NCBI GenBank assembly: GCA_026708685.1
Contig: JAPOUL010000167.1
Location: 1 to 64,000, forward strand
Direction: 5' to 3'
From: Bacteroidota bacterium
GTDB taxonomy: Bacteria; Bacteroidota; Rhodothermia; Rhodothermales; Bin80
Length of the DNA stretch: 64,000 bases
Notes under the pieces: model-generated
The model's database searches: none
Told to the model about the DNA's origin: nothing
What the model saw: the letters and a program-made list of their open reading frames with translations, nothing else
Shown here: positions 28,920 through 37,909 of the stretch, in pieces
Layout: each line of letters opens with the position of its first letter
How positions within the stretch are numbered: the stretch's first letter is position 1
Made by a program: the position numbers and the translations under genes

Positions 28920-30248
28920 ATGAATCGACGTGATTTTATTCGTACCAGTGGAACCGCTGCAGCAGGGGGATTTCTTGCAAGAACTCCGATGGCCAATCGG
29001 CAGCCCATTAAAATTGCACTAGTGGGTACTGGTGTGCGTGGTCAGGGGATGTGGGGACATGATTTGGTTGAGCAGTATCCAGATGAAGTTGAATTTGTAG
29101 GGCTCTGTGATATCAACCCCGGAAGGTTGGAGCATGTGAAAACCAATATCATTGGCGTGGACTGTCCTACCTATACCGATTTTGACAAGATGATGATGGA
29201 GACTCAACCTGATATGGTCATTGTGACCACCGTGGACTCTACCCACCATCAGTACATCATCCGAGCCATGGAGCTTGGCAGTGATGTGGTGACAGAGAAA
29301 CCCATGACGACCGATGCTGAAAAGTGTCAGGCAATTTTGGATGCACAGGCAATTACGCGTAAGAATGTGACGGTGACATTTAACTACCGCTATTCTCCGC
29401 ATCGACTTGCCATGAAGGAGATGCTGATGAACAACCGTATTGGTACGGTGACATCCGTTGATTTCAGTTGGTATCTTGACATCTATCACGGGGCTGATTA
29501 TTTTCGGCGCTGGCATGGGAAGGAGCGTTTTGGTGGCTCCCTGTTCGTTCACAAATCAACCCATCATTTTGATCTGCTCAATTGGTGGCTGGATTCAGAA
29601 CCTGAGGAGGTGTACGCCAATGGTGCACTTGAGTATTATGGTCATAACAACGAATTCCGTCATACGAATTGCCGCGGTTGTCCACACAAGGACAAATGCC
29701 AGCATTATTGGGATATCACCGAGAATGAGTTCTACATGAATCTTTATGTGGCTCACGAACATCATGATGGGTATCTGCGGGATGGTTGTGTCTGGAGTGA
29801 TGAAATCGATATCTACGATAAGATGAGTGCCCAGATCAAGTATGCCAATGGCGTGCATGTAAGTTATTCGTGTACGACCTACTCTCCTTACGAGGGGTAT
29901 CGGATTGCGTTCAATGGAACCAAGGGAAGGCTTGAAGCTTGGATCAAGGAACGCCAGCCTTGGGAGTACCAGCCGTATGATGAAATTCGGGTCACCGATA
30001 ATTTTGGAGAAACGGAGTTGATCCAGATCCCGCACGGTGGTGGAGGACATGCTGGTGGCGATATAAGGTTAAAAAACCATGTCTTTAGGGGCGAAGATAC
30101 CCCCGATCCCTATCGTCAGGCTGCTGGTGCTCGAGATGGTGCAATGTCTATTCTGATCGGAGTAGCCGCCAGAGAAAGCGTCAAGACGGGGGAACCCATC
30201 CGAATTGAGTCCCTGACATCCCTCAAACCTAGAGCGGTGCGCCCTTAA
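28920..30248 (+). CDS. Gfo/Idh/MocA family oxidoreductase, Tat-exported, with Cys cluster
   Basis: A second NAD(P)-dependent dehydrogenase of the same superfamily, with the twin-arginine signal 'NRRDFIRTSGTAAAGGFLA'. The Rossmann motif is 'IALVGTGVRGQGMWG' (~32-46), EKP lies at 126-128, and 'GGSLFVHKSTHHFDLLNWW' is the active-site helix region. Between the main beta-strands lies a cysteine cluster, C251-x2-C254-x5-C260, with C290 further on ('NCRGCPHKDKC'...'RDGCVW'), which could bind zinc or an Fe-S cluster. This insert is absent from the preceding paralog. The downstream genes are two small proteins on the same strand. Substrate unknown. Confidence 0.9.
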   Translation: MNRRDFIRTSGTAAAGGFLARTPMANRQPIKIALVGTGVRGQGMWGHDLVEQYPDEVEFVGLCDINPGRLEHVKTNIIGVDCPTYTDFDKMMMETQPDMVIVTTVDSTHHQYIIRAMELGSDVVTEKPMTTDAEKCQAILDAQAITRKNVTVTFNYRYSPHRLAMKEMLMNNRIGTVTSVDFSWYLDIYHGADYFRRWHGKERFGGSLFVHKSTHHFDLLNWWLDSEPEEVYANGALEYYGHNNEFRHTNCRGCPHKDKCQHYWDITENEFYMNLYVAHEHHDGYLRDGCVWSDEIDIYDKMSAQIKYANGVHVSYSCTTYSPYEGYRIAFNGTKGRLEAWIKERQPWEYQPYDEIRVTDNFGETELIQIPHGGGGHAGGDIRLKNHVFRGEDTPDPYRQAAGARDGAMSILIGVAARESVKTGEPIRIESLTSLKPRAVRP

Positions 30249-30273
30249 GTCATCATCAGCTGAATACGTTCAT

Positions 30274-30690
30274 ATGCGTACCTTACATTTTTCAATCATT
30301 GTTCTTCTCGTAGTCGTGACCGCAAGATGTGCGTCTACTGGCGAAATGGCCTCAGATGAGCCCACCAGCCCAGTTGCTGGAATGTGGGATTATTCTATTG
30401 AAGCTCCACAGGGGTTATTTACCGGCCATCTTGAGATGATTCCACAAGAGGACGGGCTTGCTGTTCATATCCTCCAAGAAGGTCAGCAGGCGGATGATGC
30501 ACTAATGGCAGATTCTGTAGCATTTGATGAAGAGACTCAGATGCTTACGTTTTCCTTTGAAAACCCAGAATATGGGATGATGAATGTAACGCTGACACTG
30601 GATGATCAGGGAGTATTGAATGGAGTACTGCATGCTGTTCAGTATACGGTTGATGCCCCTATGGTTGTCACTCGATCAGAGCAGCAGTAG
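30274..30690 (+). CDS. Small exported protein, possible lipoprotein
   Basis: 138 residues with a hydrophobic N-terminus ('IIVLLVVVTARCAS') ending in a cysteine; the -1 Arg makes it an imperfect lipobox, so lipidation is uncertain. The mature part is a small beta-rich domain ('GMWDYSIEAPQGLFTGHLEM', 'MLTFSFENPEYGMMNVTLTL'), reminiscent of small beta-barrel proteins found near Gfo/Idh genes, but I cannot assign a family. It starts 25 bases after the second oxidoreductase and is likely in the same operon. Confidence 0.75.
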   Translation: MRTLHFSIIVLLVVVTARCASTGEMASDEPTSPVAGMWDYSIEAPQGLFTGHLEMIPQEDGLAVHILQEGQQADDALMADSVAFDEETQMLTFSFENPEYGMMNVTLTLDDQGVLNGVLHAVQYTVDAPMVVTRSEQQ

Positions 30691-30696
30691 TCATTG

Positions 30697-30975
30697 ATGT
30701 ATCATCTTGTTGGCAAGCAAGTTCGTGTGCATCTGTACACGAAGGATGCCATGGCCATTGGTACGATTGAAGGGCGGGTAGCCGATGTAGCCGCCAAGGT
30801 GGAGGTTGCACCCGGTATCAAAAAAGATCTTGCTCTTGTGGTAGACATTCACGTTCCCAGTGAAGATTCTGAACCTTATGTGAACAGTGGTGGGATTGAA
30901 AATGAGGGCTGGTTTGCCGTGCAGGATATTCAGGTATTGGATGAGGATCTTCCAGCGGGTTGGTTCAGTAATTAG
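30697..30975 (+). CDS. Small hypothetical protein, possibly Sm-like beta-barrel
   Basis: 92 residues, no signal peptide, start at ATG 30697 (a TTG one codon earlier is less likely). The beginning 'VGKQVRVHLYTKDAMAIGTI' followed by 'EGRVADVAAKVEV' and ending 'GWFAVQDIQVLD' suggests a small beta-barrel of the Sm/PRC type; this is a resemblance only. It lies 6 bases after the small exported protein gene, probably the last gene of the oxidoreductase operon. Function unknown. Confidence 0.65.
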   Translation: MYHLVGKQVRVHLYTKDAMAIGTIEGRVADVAAKVEVAPGIKKDLALVVDIHVPSEDSEPYVNSGGIENEGWFAVQDIQVLDEDLPAGWFSN

Positions 30976-31244
30976 GGGGAGTGTCGGTGGGATCGTTTCG
31001 GGTGATTCGTGGTGTCAAAGTATCATTTCGTTCAAGATGCACATTGGGTTTTCCATGAATGATTGAATCTATTTTGTGGGTGGATTGGGAGGAGTTAAAG
31101 CGGAAGATGTTCTTGAATACAATTGCTTTTTAGGTCAAGGGCAGAGGGTTTACTGTCTATTGGTTCAGCCATCATGATCAGAAAGGATGTCTTCTATAAT
31201 CAGGCCTTTCATGAATCATTGGAGTGCGTACATTACGTGTCATT

Positions 31245-31637
31245 TCAATCACTGGATTTCTTGAATAGTGACGTGAAAGAACCTAAACGCTTACCTAAAC
31301 CAAGAAATATCAAATGAATGAGTGGAATCCATAGTGAAAAGCTCATCATAACCCTTCCCCAAGCTCTATATATCGCTATTTCATGACTGGAAAGGATATA
31401 GGCAAGTAAGAAGAGGAAAATTACCAATAGTCCAATGGGCAATGTGAGGATTTTATTGGAGACTCGTTTCGTGACTGGAACATACATATAGATCATAATA
31501 GACAAAGCTGCCGTCACAATGATACCCCATCACAGGGAGATCCCACCGTAGTCTCCATCATAGCTTCTCAAATAGCTTGATAAACCAACCAAGGGGCAGA
31601 TGAATGAAAAAACAATCCTGATGAGGTGTTTCGACAT
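31245..31637 (-). pseudogene. Small four-helix membrane protein interrupted by an in-frame TGA
   Basis: Read from ATG 31637 on the minus strand, codons 1-35 ('MSKHLIRIVFSFICPLVGLS'...) run into TGA at 31532-31530. The same frame then stays open for another 94 codons to 31245 with strongly hydrophobic segments ('LPIGLLVIFLFLLAYIL', 'LWIPLIHLIFLGLG'). The two halves together make a coherent ~130-residue membrane protein, so the TGA looks like a recent nonsense change or a sequencing error. TGA is used as a normal stop throughout the window, so recoding is unlikely. Family not recognised. Confidence 0.5.
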
Positions 31638-31883
31638 GATAGATCAGGCTTTTGTGCGGTACAGTCTGATATAGATCACAGTCTGATGGTTAGATCTACC
31701 CAAACTCAATGATGTCAGTAGATCCTTGTTCAGACCAAAAAAATATCTATCGCACTGGACCAATAGAATGTACATCACCAACCTGTTAGAATGGTAAAGT
31801 GATTCCATACAAGGATGCCACATTGAATTGTTCATCACTGGAAGGAACTTTTACTGTGAATTGCAGCCATATTCTGAAGTTCA

Positions 31884-33020
31884 CTATACTTGATGGAGTG
31901 CCTGCTTAAAGTCTTTGATCAAATCATTCGCATCCTCAATTCCAACGGAAATCCGAATCAGATGGTCACTTATTTCGGCAGCCTTCAAGTCTTCAGGAGA
32001 GAGTCCAGAGTGCGAGCTGATGACGGGTCTGGTTATCAGTGATTCAACTCCTCCAAGACTAGGTGCAAAGACCGGGAGGTGCAGATGATGGATCAGTTTG
32101 TTAGCAGCCGGAAGACCTCCATGAAGCTCAAAACTCAACATCCCACTGAAGCCCTCAAACCATTGAGCGGCCCGCTCATGTTGAGGATGGGATCGGAGGC
32201 CAGGATAGTGAATCTTGTTTACTTTGTTATGGGATTCAAGAAATTCAGATAGCATTTGGGCTGTAGCATTATGCTGTCTCATACGAAGGGCCAGCGTTTG
32301 GAGACCACGGTGCAGTAAAAAACAGGCGTATGGATCAAGTGATCCACCTAATTGGGCTAGATTTTTTCCAGCTTTCTGAACCCACTCCTTTTTTCCAATG
32401 ATCGCCCCAGCTACAACATCAGAGTGTCCATTCAGGTATTTTGTGGCACTATGAAGAGAAAAATCAAAGCCAGCGGCGGCAGCTTTATAGTTATACGGGG
32501 AAGCAAATGTGTTATCAATGAAGGATGTGAGGTTGTTGGCTTGTGCAAACTCGACAATGTTCTCTAGGTCACATACCCTGACCAGTGGATTGGTGATGGA
32601 TTCAACATACACAGACGACGTATTGGTTCTGAGCAAAGAGTTCCATGTATCTGGGGCATCTGCATCAAAGAATGAAACACTCACATTGAGATCAGCCAAA
32701 AGGGATCGGATGAACTTATGTGTTCCACCGTAGAGACTGTTCTGAGCCAACAGATGGTCACCTGGTTTGACCGCAGAAAGGATGGAAGCCGTAATGGCAG
32801 CCATTCCACTGCCAGTCACGAGGGCATCTTCGGCCTCTTCCAGCACGGTAAGCTTATGATTGAGAATGGTCTGGTTAGGAGTGTTGTTATAGCGGACATA
32901 CCGAAGTGGATCGTCATCATGTTCAAACATGGCGGTTTGGAAAATCGGCATTCGGATGGCACCCTCAATCCGTTGGTCTTCTCCAGCGTGTATGAGTTGT
33001 GTGTCAATAGCAAGTTTCAT
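31884..33020 (-). CDS. Cys/Met metabolism PLP-dependent enzyme (cystathionine gamma-synthase/lyase type)
   Basis: A 378-residue PLP enzyme of the trans-sulfuration family, acting on cystathionine, O-acylhomoserine or methionine. The PLP-binding lysine is K194 in 'HSATKYLNGHSD', preceded by 'SFIDNTFASPYN' (Asp to the pyridine nitrogen). 'SGMAAI' (71-76) binds the phosphate and 'PSLGGVESLITRP' near residue 330 binds the substrate carboxylate. The length is normal for the family. Sequence alone does not separate gamma-synthase, gamma-lyase and sulfhydrylase functions, so no gene symbol is given. It is monocistronic and divergent from the Sel1-repeat gene. Confidence 0.92.
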   Translation of the reverse strand: MKLAIDTQLIHAGEDQRIEGAIRMPIFQTAMFEHDDDPLRYVRYNNTPNQTILNHKLTVLEEAEDALVTGSGMAAITASILSAVKPGDHLLAQNSLYGGTHKFIRSLLADLNVSVSFFDADAPDTWNSLLRTNTSSVYVESITNPLVRVCDLENIVEFAQANNLTSFIDNTFASPYNYKAAAAGFDFSLHSATKYLNGHSDVVAGAIIGKKEWVQKAGKNLAQLGGSLDPYACFLLHRGLQTLALRMRQHNATAQMLSEFLESHNKVNKIHYPGLRSHPQHERAAQWFEGFSGMLSFELHGGLPAANKLIHHLHLPVFAPSLGGVESLITRPVISSHSGLSPEDLKAAEISDHLIRISVGIEDANDLIKDFKQALHQV

Positions 33021-33202
33021 GTCGTTTTTAGAATGAGTGATGATAATGATAGACCGCTTGACTTGAACAAGTGGATAAATTTTGGGTTCTACACATTGAA
33101 CATGGTTGTGCTACATTGTAACTTGTAGATCAATGACCTCAGGTACAACTCAAGATCCGAAAGTCAACCTGTTCAGATCATCTCATCATCCATTGTCATT
33201 TT

Positions 33203-35143
33203 ATGTTTGGTACATTTTTACCCATTGTATTTGCAAAGTTGCCAGATGTAGCTCAGTTGCGTATCGCAGCTGAGCGCGGAGATGTCCAAGCACAATTTAT
33301 GCTTGGAGCCATGTACAGTTCTGGCCAGGGTGTGCAGGAAAACCAGAAAACTGCAATCCATTGGTTTCGAGAAGCTGCATCACAAGGATGCGTGAAATCT
33401 CAAGCAAATCTTGGCGTGATGTACACGGACGGTACAGGCACCCCCGTGGAGTATCAAGAAGCCCTTAAATGGTTCAGAATGGCCGCTCAGCAAGGTAACG
33501 AAATCGCTCAGTTTAATCTTGGAATGTTTTATATACAGGGTTTGGCTGTCCAAAGTGATCCTGAAGAAGCGATACATTTTTTCCGTAGTGCTGCTGAGCA
33601 AGGTCATTGCTCTGCACAAGAAATGTTAGGTGCATGCTATTTTCATGGTAATGGTATTGAGCTAAATTTTAGGAAGGGATTTTACTGGTTCAAGAAAGCT
33701 GCCGAACAGGGATCCCCACATGCTCAGTATCAACTCGCTGTATGTTATGGTAGTGGAAGAGGTGTAGAGCTCAATGAGCGACATGCGTTCAAATGGGTGA
33801 AGAAGTCTGCTGAGCAAGGATGGCCCGAAGCGCAATATCAACTTTCCTATTGTTATGCAACAGGAACTGGTGTGACCATGAATGAACGCAAGGCTTATAA
33901 ATACTGTGTTTTGGCAGCAGAACAGGGACATGTGGAAGCAAAGTATGAGGTAGCGATGATGTACCTTACTGGTACCGCCGCGAAACTCAATGTAAAAGAA
34001 GGCATGAGATTAATCAGGGAGGCGGCGGATGAGGGATCTGCACCTGCCCAGTATAATCTTGGATTGTTGTATCAAGATGGTGTCAATACACCCCAGAGTG
34101 ACGAGCAAGCATTCAAGTGGTTCACACGATCATCTGAACAAGGATATGCACCGGCACAATATAATCTCGGGTATTCTTACGCATATGGTGAAATAGGAGC
34201 TCCGAAAGATGAAGCCAAAGGTGCCAAATGGTATAGAATGGCTGCTGAACAGGGGCATGAAGATGCTCAGATGAATCTTGCCGAATGTTACTCCAATGGA
34301 AGAGGTGTAGAAATCGACCATGAAGAGGCCGCTCAATGGTATCGTGCAGCCGCGGAACAGGGGCATGCCCATGCCCAATTTCACTTAGGATATTCTTATC
34401 TCGTGGGTTTGGGAGTTGAACATGATTATGATGAAGCCGAGCAATGGATTCGAGAAGCTGCCGATCAAGGTGATCCCCAAGCGGAGCAATTACTTGAACA
34501 ATTTGATTTGAATGATGAAGCAAAGGAACGTCATAACGCTCAAAAAATAAGTCAATTAAAGCATAAAGCTGAGGCGGGTAATTTAGAAATTCAAGCTGCT
34601 TTAGGAGGAATGTATGAACTCGGCATTTACGCAGAAAAGGATATCAACGAAGCCTTACGGTGGTATCACATGGCTGCAGAACAAGGACACTCTGAGGCTC
34701 AATGTCGACTTGGATTACTCTACAGAGTGGGGGATGATGTAGAGCAGAATAATACCGAAGCGTTTAAGTGGTTGTATAAGGCAGCCAATGAGGGTGATGA
34801 TTACGCCGCTCAATGTGAAATAGGAGAAATGTATTATTTTGGTGAAGGCGTTGAAGTGAACCTTGATGAAGCCTTCCAATGGTTTGAACGCTCCGCACAT
34901 CATGGAGATGAAGATGCTCAATTCAACCTTGGATTAATGTATGATGATGGAAAAGGTGTCCAACGAGATCGCATTGCAGGTTATGCATGGATTTACCTTG
35001 CAGCACAACAAGGCAATGAGTCAGCCCAAGCATGCTTGGAAAAGGAAATGAATGTACAATTGACCGCTAAACAAATTAAAAAGGCAATGAAGTTTTATGA
35101 AGGAATCAAACATCACATTCTGCCAGATAAAGAAGATAAGTGA
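33203..35143 (+). CDS. Sel1-repeat protein (about 16 repeats)
   Basis: 646 residues almost entirely of 36-residue Sel1-like (TPR-related) repeats. The unit is recognisable from the recurring 'AAEQGHxxAQxxLGxxYxxGxGVxxDxxEAxxWxxxA'. I count about 16, with a break near residues 430-455 ('LNDEAKERHNAQKISQLKHK') dividing the array into two blocks. The first ~12 residues are hydrophobic ('MFGTFLPIVFA') and could be a weak export signal, but this is uncertain. Sel1 arrays are protein-interaction scaffolds, often in signalling or envelope assembly; the partner is unknown. No catalytic domain is attached. Confidence 0.9.
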   Translation: MFGTFLPIVFAKLPDVAQLRIAAERGDVQAQFMLGAMYSSGQGVQENQKTAIHWFREAASQGCVKSQANLGVMYTDGTGTPVEYQEALKWFRMAAQQGNEIAQFNLGMFYIQGLAVQSDPEEAIHFFRSAAEQGHCSAQEMLGACYFHGNGIELNFRKGFYWFKKAAEQGSPHAQYQLAVCYGSGRGVELNERHAFKWVKKSAEQGWPEAQYQLSYCYATGTGVTMNERKAYKYCVLAAEQGHVEAKYEVAMMYLTGTAAKLNVKEGMRLIREAADEGSAPAQYNLGLLYQDGVNTPQSDEQAFKWFTRSSEQGYAPAQYNLGYSYAYGEIGAPKDEAKGAKWYRMAAEQGHEDAQMNLAECYSNGRGVEIDHEEAAQWYRAAAEQGHAHAQFHLGYSYLVGLGVEHDYDEAEQWIREAADQGDPQAEQLLEQFDLNDEAKERHNAQKISQLKHKAEAGNLEIQAALGGMYELGIYAEKDINEALRWYHMAAEQGHSEAQCRLGLLYRVGDDVEQNNTEAFKWLYKAANEGDDYAAQCEIGEMYYFGEGVEVNLDEAFQWFERSAHHGDEDAQFNLGLMYDDGKGVQRDRIAGYAWIYLAAQQGNESAQACLEKEMNVQLTAKQIKKAMKFYEGIKHHILPDKEDK

Positions 35144-35303
35144 CTTTCAGATGATCACCCACATAAGTCAACCATCAATCGTTGACACTGGGTCAAAGAG
35201 ATCTTCAAACCAACATTGCAAATTGTTGTATATTAACCATTCAGTCTGGGCATGAATCCTCATTGAAGACAATATCGCTTTTTTCATTCAATCCCCTCAT
35301 CAC

Positions 35304-35399
35304 ATGAATCGCAAGCAACGCAAGAACATACTGGTGGCGGTCGCAATCCTAATTGGAGTGGTTGCGATACTTACAATATTGGCTCAGCTCAGCGGTTAG
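35304..35399 (+). CDS. 31-residue single-helix membrane peptide candidate
   Basis: A short open frame encodes MNRKQRKNILVAVAILIG and continues hydrophobic to LAQLSG: four basic residues, then one transmembrane helix, then a stop. The composition is that of a real small membrane protein (positive-inside N-terminus, ~20-residue helix). It lies 160 bases after the Sel1-repeat gene and converges on the sigma-factor gene. Its size makes a chance frame possible. Confidence 0.45.
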   Translation: MNRKQRKNILVAVAILIGVVAILTILAQLSG

Positions 35400-35427
35400 C
35401 TCCCACCATCAAGATCAGAGGCCGAAC

Positions 35428-36123
35428 TTAGGCATATTCGGCGATGGCTTCCTGATGATCTTCCTCCAATTCATCAATTCCGAAAGGATAGATTCCATGA
35501 AGGAGATCCTGAAGTTTGTTACGACCCCGATTGATTCGGCTCTTTACCGTCCCCATTGGGAGACCAGTAATGATCGCAATTTCTTCATAGCTCAACTGCT
35601 GTATGTCACGTAAGATGACCACTTCACGAAAGTGATCTGGCATCGCAAGAAGTCCCATCTGGATGAAATGATCCTGCATGGAGCTTTCGGTATGGCGGTC
35701 AGGAGAAAAAGTTTCGTCTGGCAGAGGCATTTCAAACTCCTCTCCATCACGGTTAAAGGACTGGATGGAATCCATACGGCGACGACTGCGTTTTCGGTAC
35801 TCGGTTTTGGCCAAGTTACCGGCAATCGTATACAGCCAAGTGGAGAACTTGGCAATCCTTTTGTAGGAATGACGGTTCCGATAGACGCGAAGAAAGGTTT
35901 CCTGAATCAGGTCTTCACAGGCTTTCTTGTCACCTGTGAATCGAAAAAGAAAATTGACGAGCGGACCCGTCCACCGCTCCCAGAGAATGTTATACGCCTC
36001 AACAACACCTGCCTGAAAATGCTCCATCAGGTCTTCATCACACATCTCCTGAAGTGCGTCAAATCGACTCAAGGCAGTTCGTCGCCGAGAGTCTTTACGA
36101 ATTATGCGCGTAATCTGCATCAC
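35428..36123 (-). CDS. ECF-type RNA polymerase sigma factor (first of a tandem pair)
   Basis: A sigma-70-family extracytoplasmic-function-like factor of 231 residues. Region 2 is visible as 'CEDLIQETFLRVYRNRHSYK' and 'FSTWLYTIAGNLAKTEYRKR' (-10 recognition). Region 4 is 'LPDHFREVV'-type helices, then 'LSYEEIAIITGLPMGTVKSRINRGRNKL' (helix-turn-helix for the -35). About 35 extra N-terminal residues precede region 2. Start: GTG 36123 is kept because it aligns with the TTG start of the paralog at 37447; ATG 36120 one codon later is equally plausible. No anti-sigma gene is adjacent, so the control mechanism is not evident. Confidence 0.92.
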   Translation of the reverse strand: MMQITRIIRKDSRRRTALSRFDALQEMCDEDLMEHFQAGVVEAYNILWERWTGPLVNFLFRFTGDKKACEDLIQETFLRVYRNRHSYKRIAKFSTWLYTIAGNLAKTEYRKRSRRRMDSIQSFNRDGEEFEMPLPDETFSPDRHTESSMQDHFIQMGLLAMPDHFREVVILRDIQQLSYEEIAIITGLPMGTVKSRINRGRNKLQDLLHGIYPFGIDELEEDHQEAIAEYA

Positions 36124-36410
36124 GTAATTATGGTTTCAAATAATCAAGCCAACCAAGTGGGCTTACGAAATCAGTTATTCTTGGTTACACGAAATTACTG
36201 ATAAGCAATGAACTAAACTGTAAGATCACTGAATCTTAACAGATTTTTAACAATTACCCCCCTAAAACGGGGAAGAAATGGAGGAAATGGAGGGTTTTTT
36301 TAAGGATGATGGATGAAATCATCAAGGTATTGGTAAGGTGGTCTCACCAATGGATCGCCCGATAAATCACAGGATAATGCGATCAGGAGGATTATTTTAT
36401 TGCTAAGAGA

Positions 36411-36740
36411 TCAGTCACTGGGACACATAGCACGCAACCGTTTCCAGGTATAAATTCCACTGTTATGTCCATCATCCCAATGAAGACGAAGTCCTACGCT
36501 CCCCGCGATCTCTGCCTTGACCTTTTCCCATCTCATGAGTGCTGGAACTCGAAAGATTTCGGGATCTGGGAGCTCATGCATTTTTTCATGTCCCTGACAT
36601 CCAGCACATGGGCATGCACGTCGCAGACCATCAAGGGGGAAGATGCACAGATGCCCATCATTCCAGAGAAGAGAAAGCGTTTGGGAATCGCTGTCAATTG
36701 TGATGCGTGTGCACACCAACCCATCAACCGGCTGATGCAT
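36411..36740 (-). CDS. DUF971 domain protein
   Basis: A 109-residue protein of the DUF971 family (related to the N-terminal domain of gamma-butyrobetaine hydroxylases). Evidence: 'LSLLWNDGHLCIFPLDGLR', followed by 'RACPCAGC', and the closing 'WDDGHNSGIYTWKRLRAMC'. The cysteines (CPCAGC and the near-C-terminal Cys) may bind a metal; in the family this domain is linked to Fe-S or zinc binding, with the role in standalone form unclear. It lies between two paralogous sigma-factor genes on the same strand, 33 bases after the second one's stop. Confidence 0.85.
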   Translation of the reverse strand: MHQPVDGLVCTRITIDSDSQTLSLLWNDGHLCIFPLDGLRRACPCAGCQGHEKMHELPDPEIFRVPALMRWEKVKAEIAGSVGLRLHWDDGHNSGIYTWKRLRAMCPSD

Positions 36741-36772
36741 CCAGTGGAAGTTTTCTTTTTTAGAAAAACAGA

Positions 36773-37447
36773 CTATCGGCGAGCGGAAGTCTTTGATTTG
36801 TCAAAGGGGTAGACATCTTTCAACAAACCTTGAAGTTTGCTACGCCCCCGATTGATACGGCTTTTAACGGTTCCCATGGGAAGTCCAGTAATCTGGGCCA
36901 CTTCAAAATAGGAAAGCTGCTGGATATCCCGAAGGATCACAACTTCACGGAAGTGAGCAGGGAGAGCGTTAATCGCCTCATGAATCGTTTGATCCTGCAA
37001 AGCACTCTCAGCGTGCTTGTCAGGAGAGTAAGTCTCGTCAGGTAATGGCATTTCGTATTCTTCGTTATCTCGACTAACGGAATGGATTGAATGCATATGT
37101 CTACGCTTTTGTTTCCGATATTCGCTACGGGCTAAATTTCCGGCAATGGTATAGAGCCATGTAGAGAATTTTGCAATCCGCTGGTAGGAGTGACGATTAC
37201 GGTGGACTCGCAGAAAGGTCTCTTGCAAAAGATCCTCACAACGCTTTTTGTCTCCTAAAAATCCATACAGATAGTGCATGAGGCGTTCGCTGTAACGATC
37301 CACCAAAATATTGTAGGCCTCCACGGTGCCATCCTGAAACAGCTCCATGAGATCCTCATCTACCATGGAAAGTAGAGAGTCATAACGGCTAATTTGCGGT
37401 GCACGCCGTTCGTTTTCACGACGAACAATCTGGGTAATTCTTGCCAA
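36773..37447 (-). CDS. ECF-type RNA polymerase sigma factor (second of the pair), TTG start
   Basis: 224 residues, clearly paralogous over its whole length to the factor at 35428-36123 (shared 'FSTWLYTIAGNLA', 'LPDETxSPDxHxES', 'REVVILRDIQQLSY', 'ITGLPMGTVKSRINRGR'). The likely start is TTG at 37447: no ATG is available in frame nearby, an AGGAG sits 8 bases upstream, and the alignment with the paralog begins here. A start on TTG suggests deliberately low expression. DUF971 lies directly downstream, so the order is sigma, DUF971, sigma, which suggests duplication of a sigma gene around DUF971. Confidence 0.92.
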   Translation of the reverse strand: MARITQIVRRENERRAPQISRYDSLLSMVDEDLMELFQDGTVEAYNILVDRYSERLMHYLYGFLGDKKRCEDLLQETFLRVHRNRHSYQRIAKFSTWLYTIAGNLARSEYRKQKRRHMHSIHSVSRDNEEYEMPLPDETYSPDKHAESALQDQTIHEAINALPAHFREVVILRDIQQLSYFEVAQITGLPMGTVKSRINRGRSKLQGLLKDVYPFDKSKTSARR

Positions 37448-37909
37448 AATACTATCTCCTAATAGATTATAAAGATCAATGAACAGAAATGATCGGTTTG
37501 ACTTGTGATTGTATAATCTGACGGATTACAATCAAGAAATCATAAAAATCACATTTCTGAAAGCATTTATTCCTTAAAGATACCGAATTTGAAACAAATA
37601 GGAGTAGTCTGTGATTAGAATTGAGAGTAATTGTGGGTTGATGCGATGGATCACCCCATTTTCATGTCCATTCAGGGATTTGTTTTGATTTCTGCAGAGA
37701 TCTCAGTATTAATGAAGAATTGCTCATTATGCATCTAATGAAAAGCCTCCAAAAGCAACAAGATACATCTTCTGTGTGATCGTTTTTGATCAGAGAGATC
37801 GCCATAACATCTGACTCATCTTGATCTTTCGTTGAATACCTGATTTGTCATCTTATTGGAGAAGTTACAAACTTATTCGGCTTGGCATGTAGATTATTTC
37901 GACTTCGGT
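37448..37909. other. Intergenic between the sigma gene and a decayed ATPase
   Basis: This 462-base A/T-rich region contains the dyad at 37506-37534 and otherwise only stop-rich sequence. No gene, RNA or insertion sequence was recognised. Confidence 0.45.
37506..37534. promoter_or_regulatory. Near-perfect inverted repeat upstream of a sigma-factor gene
   Basis: Left arm TGATTGTATAATC (37506-37518) and right arm GATTACAATCA (37524-37534) pair as an 11-bp dyad with a two-base bulge and a 5-base centre. It lies 59-87 bases upstream of the TTG start of the second sigma gene, where an operator would be expected. The left arm includes TATAAT. No downstream T-run, so a terminator is less likely. Confidence 0.4.

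Noticed and set aside
31530-31532. TGA as a recoded tryptophan or selenocysteine codon
   Set aside because: TGA ends many clear genes in this window and no recoding element was seen; a nonsense change or error is simpler.
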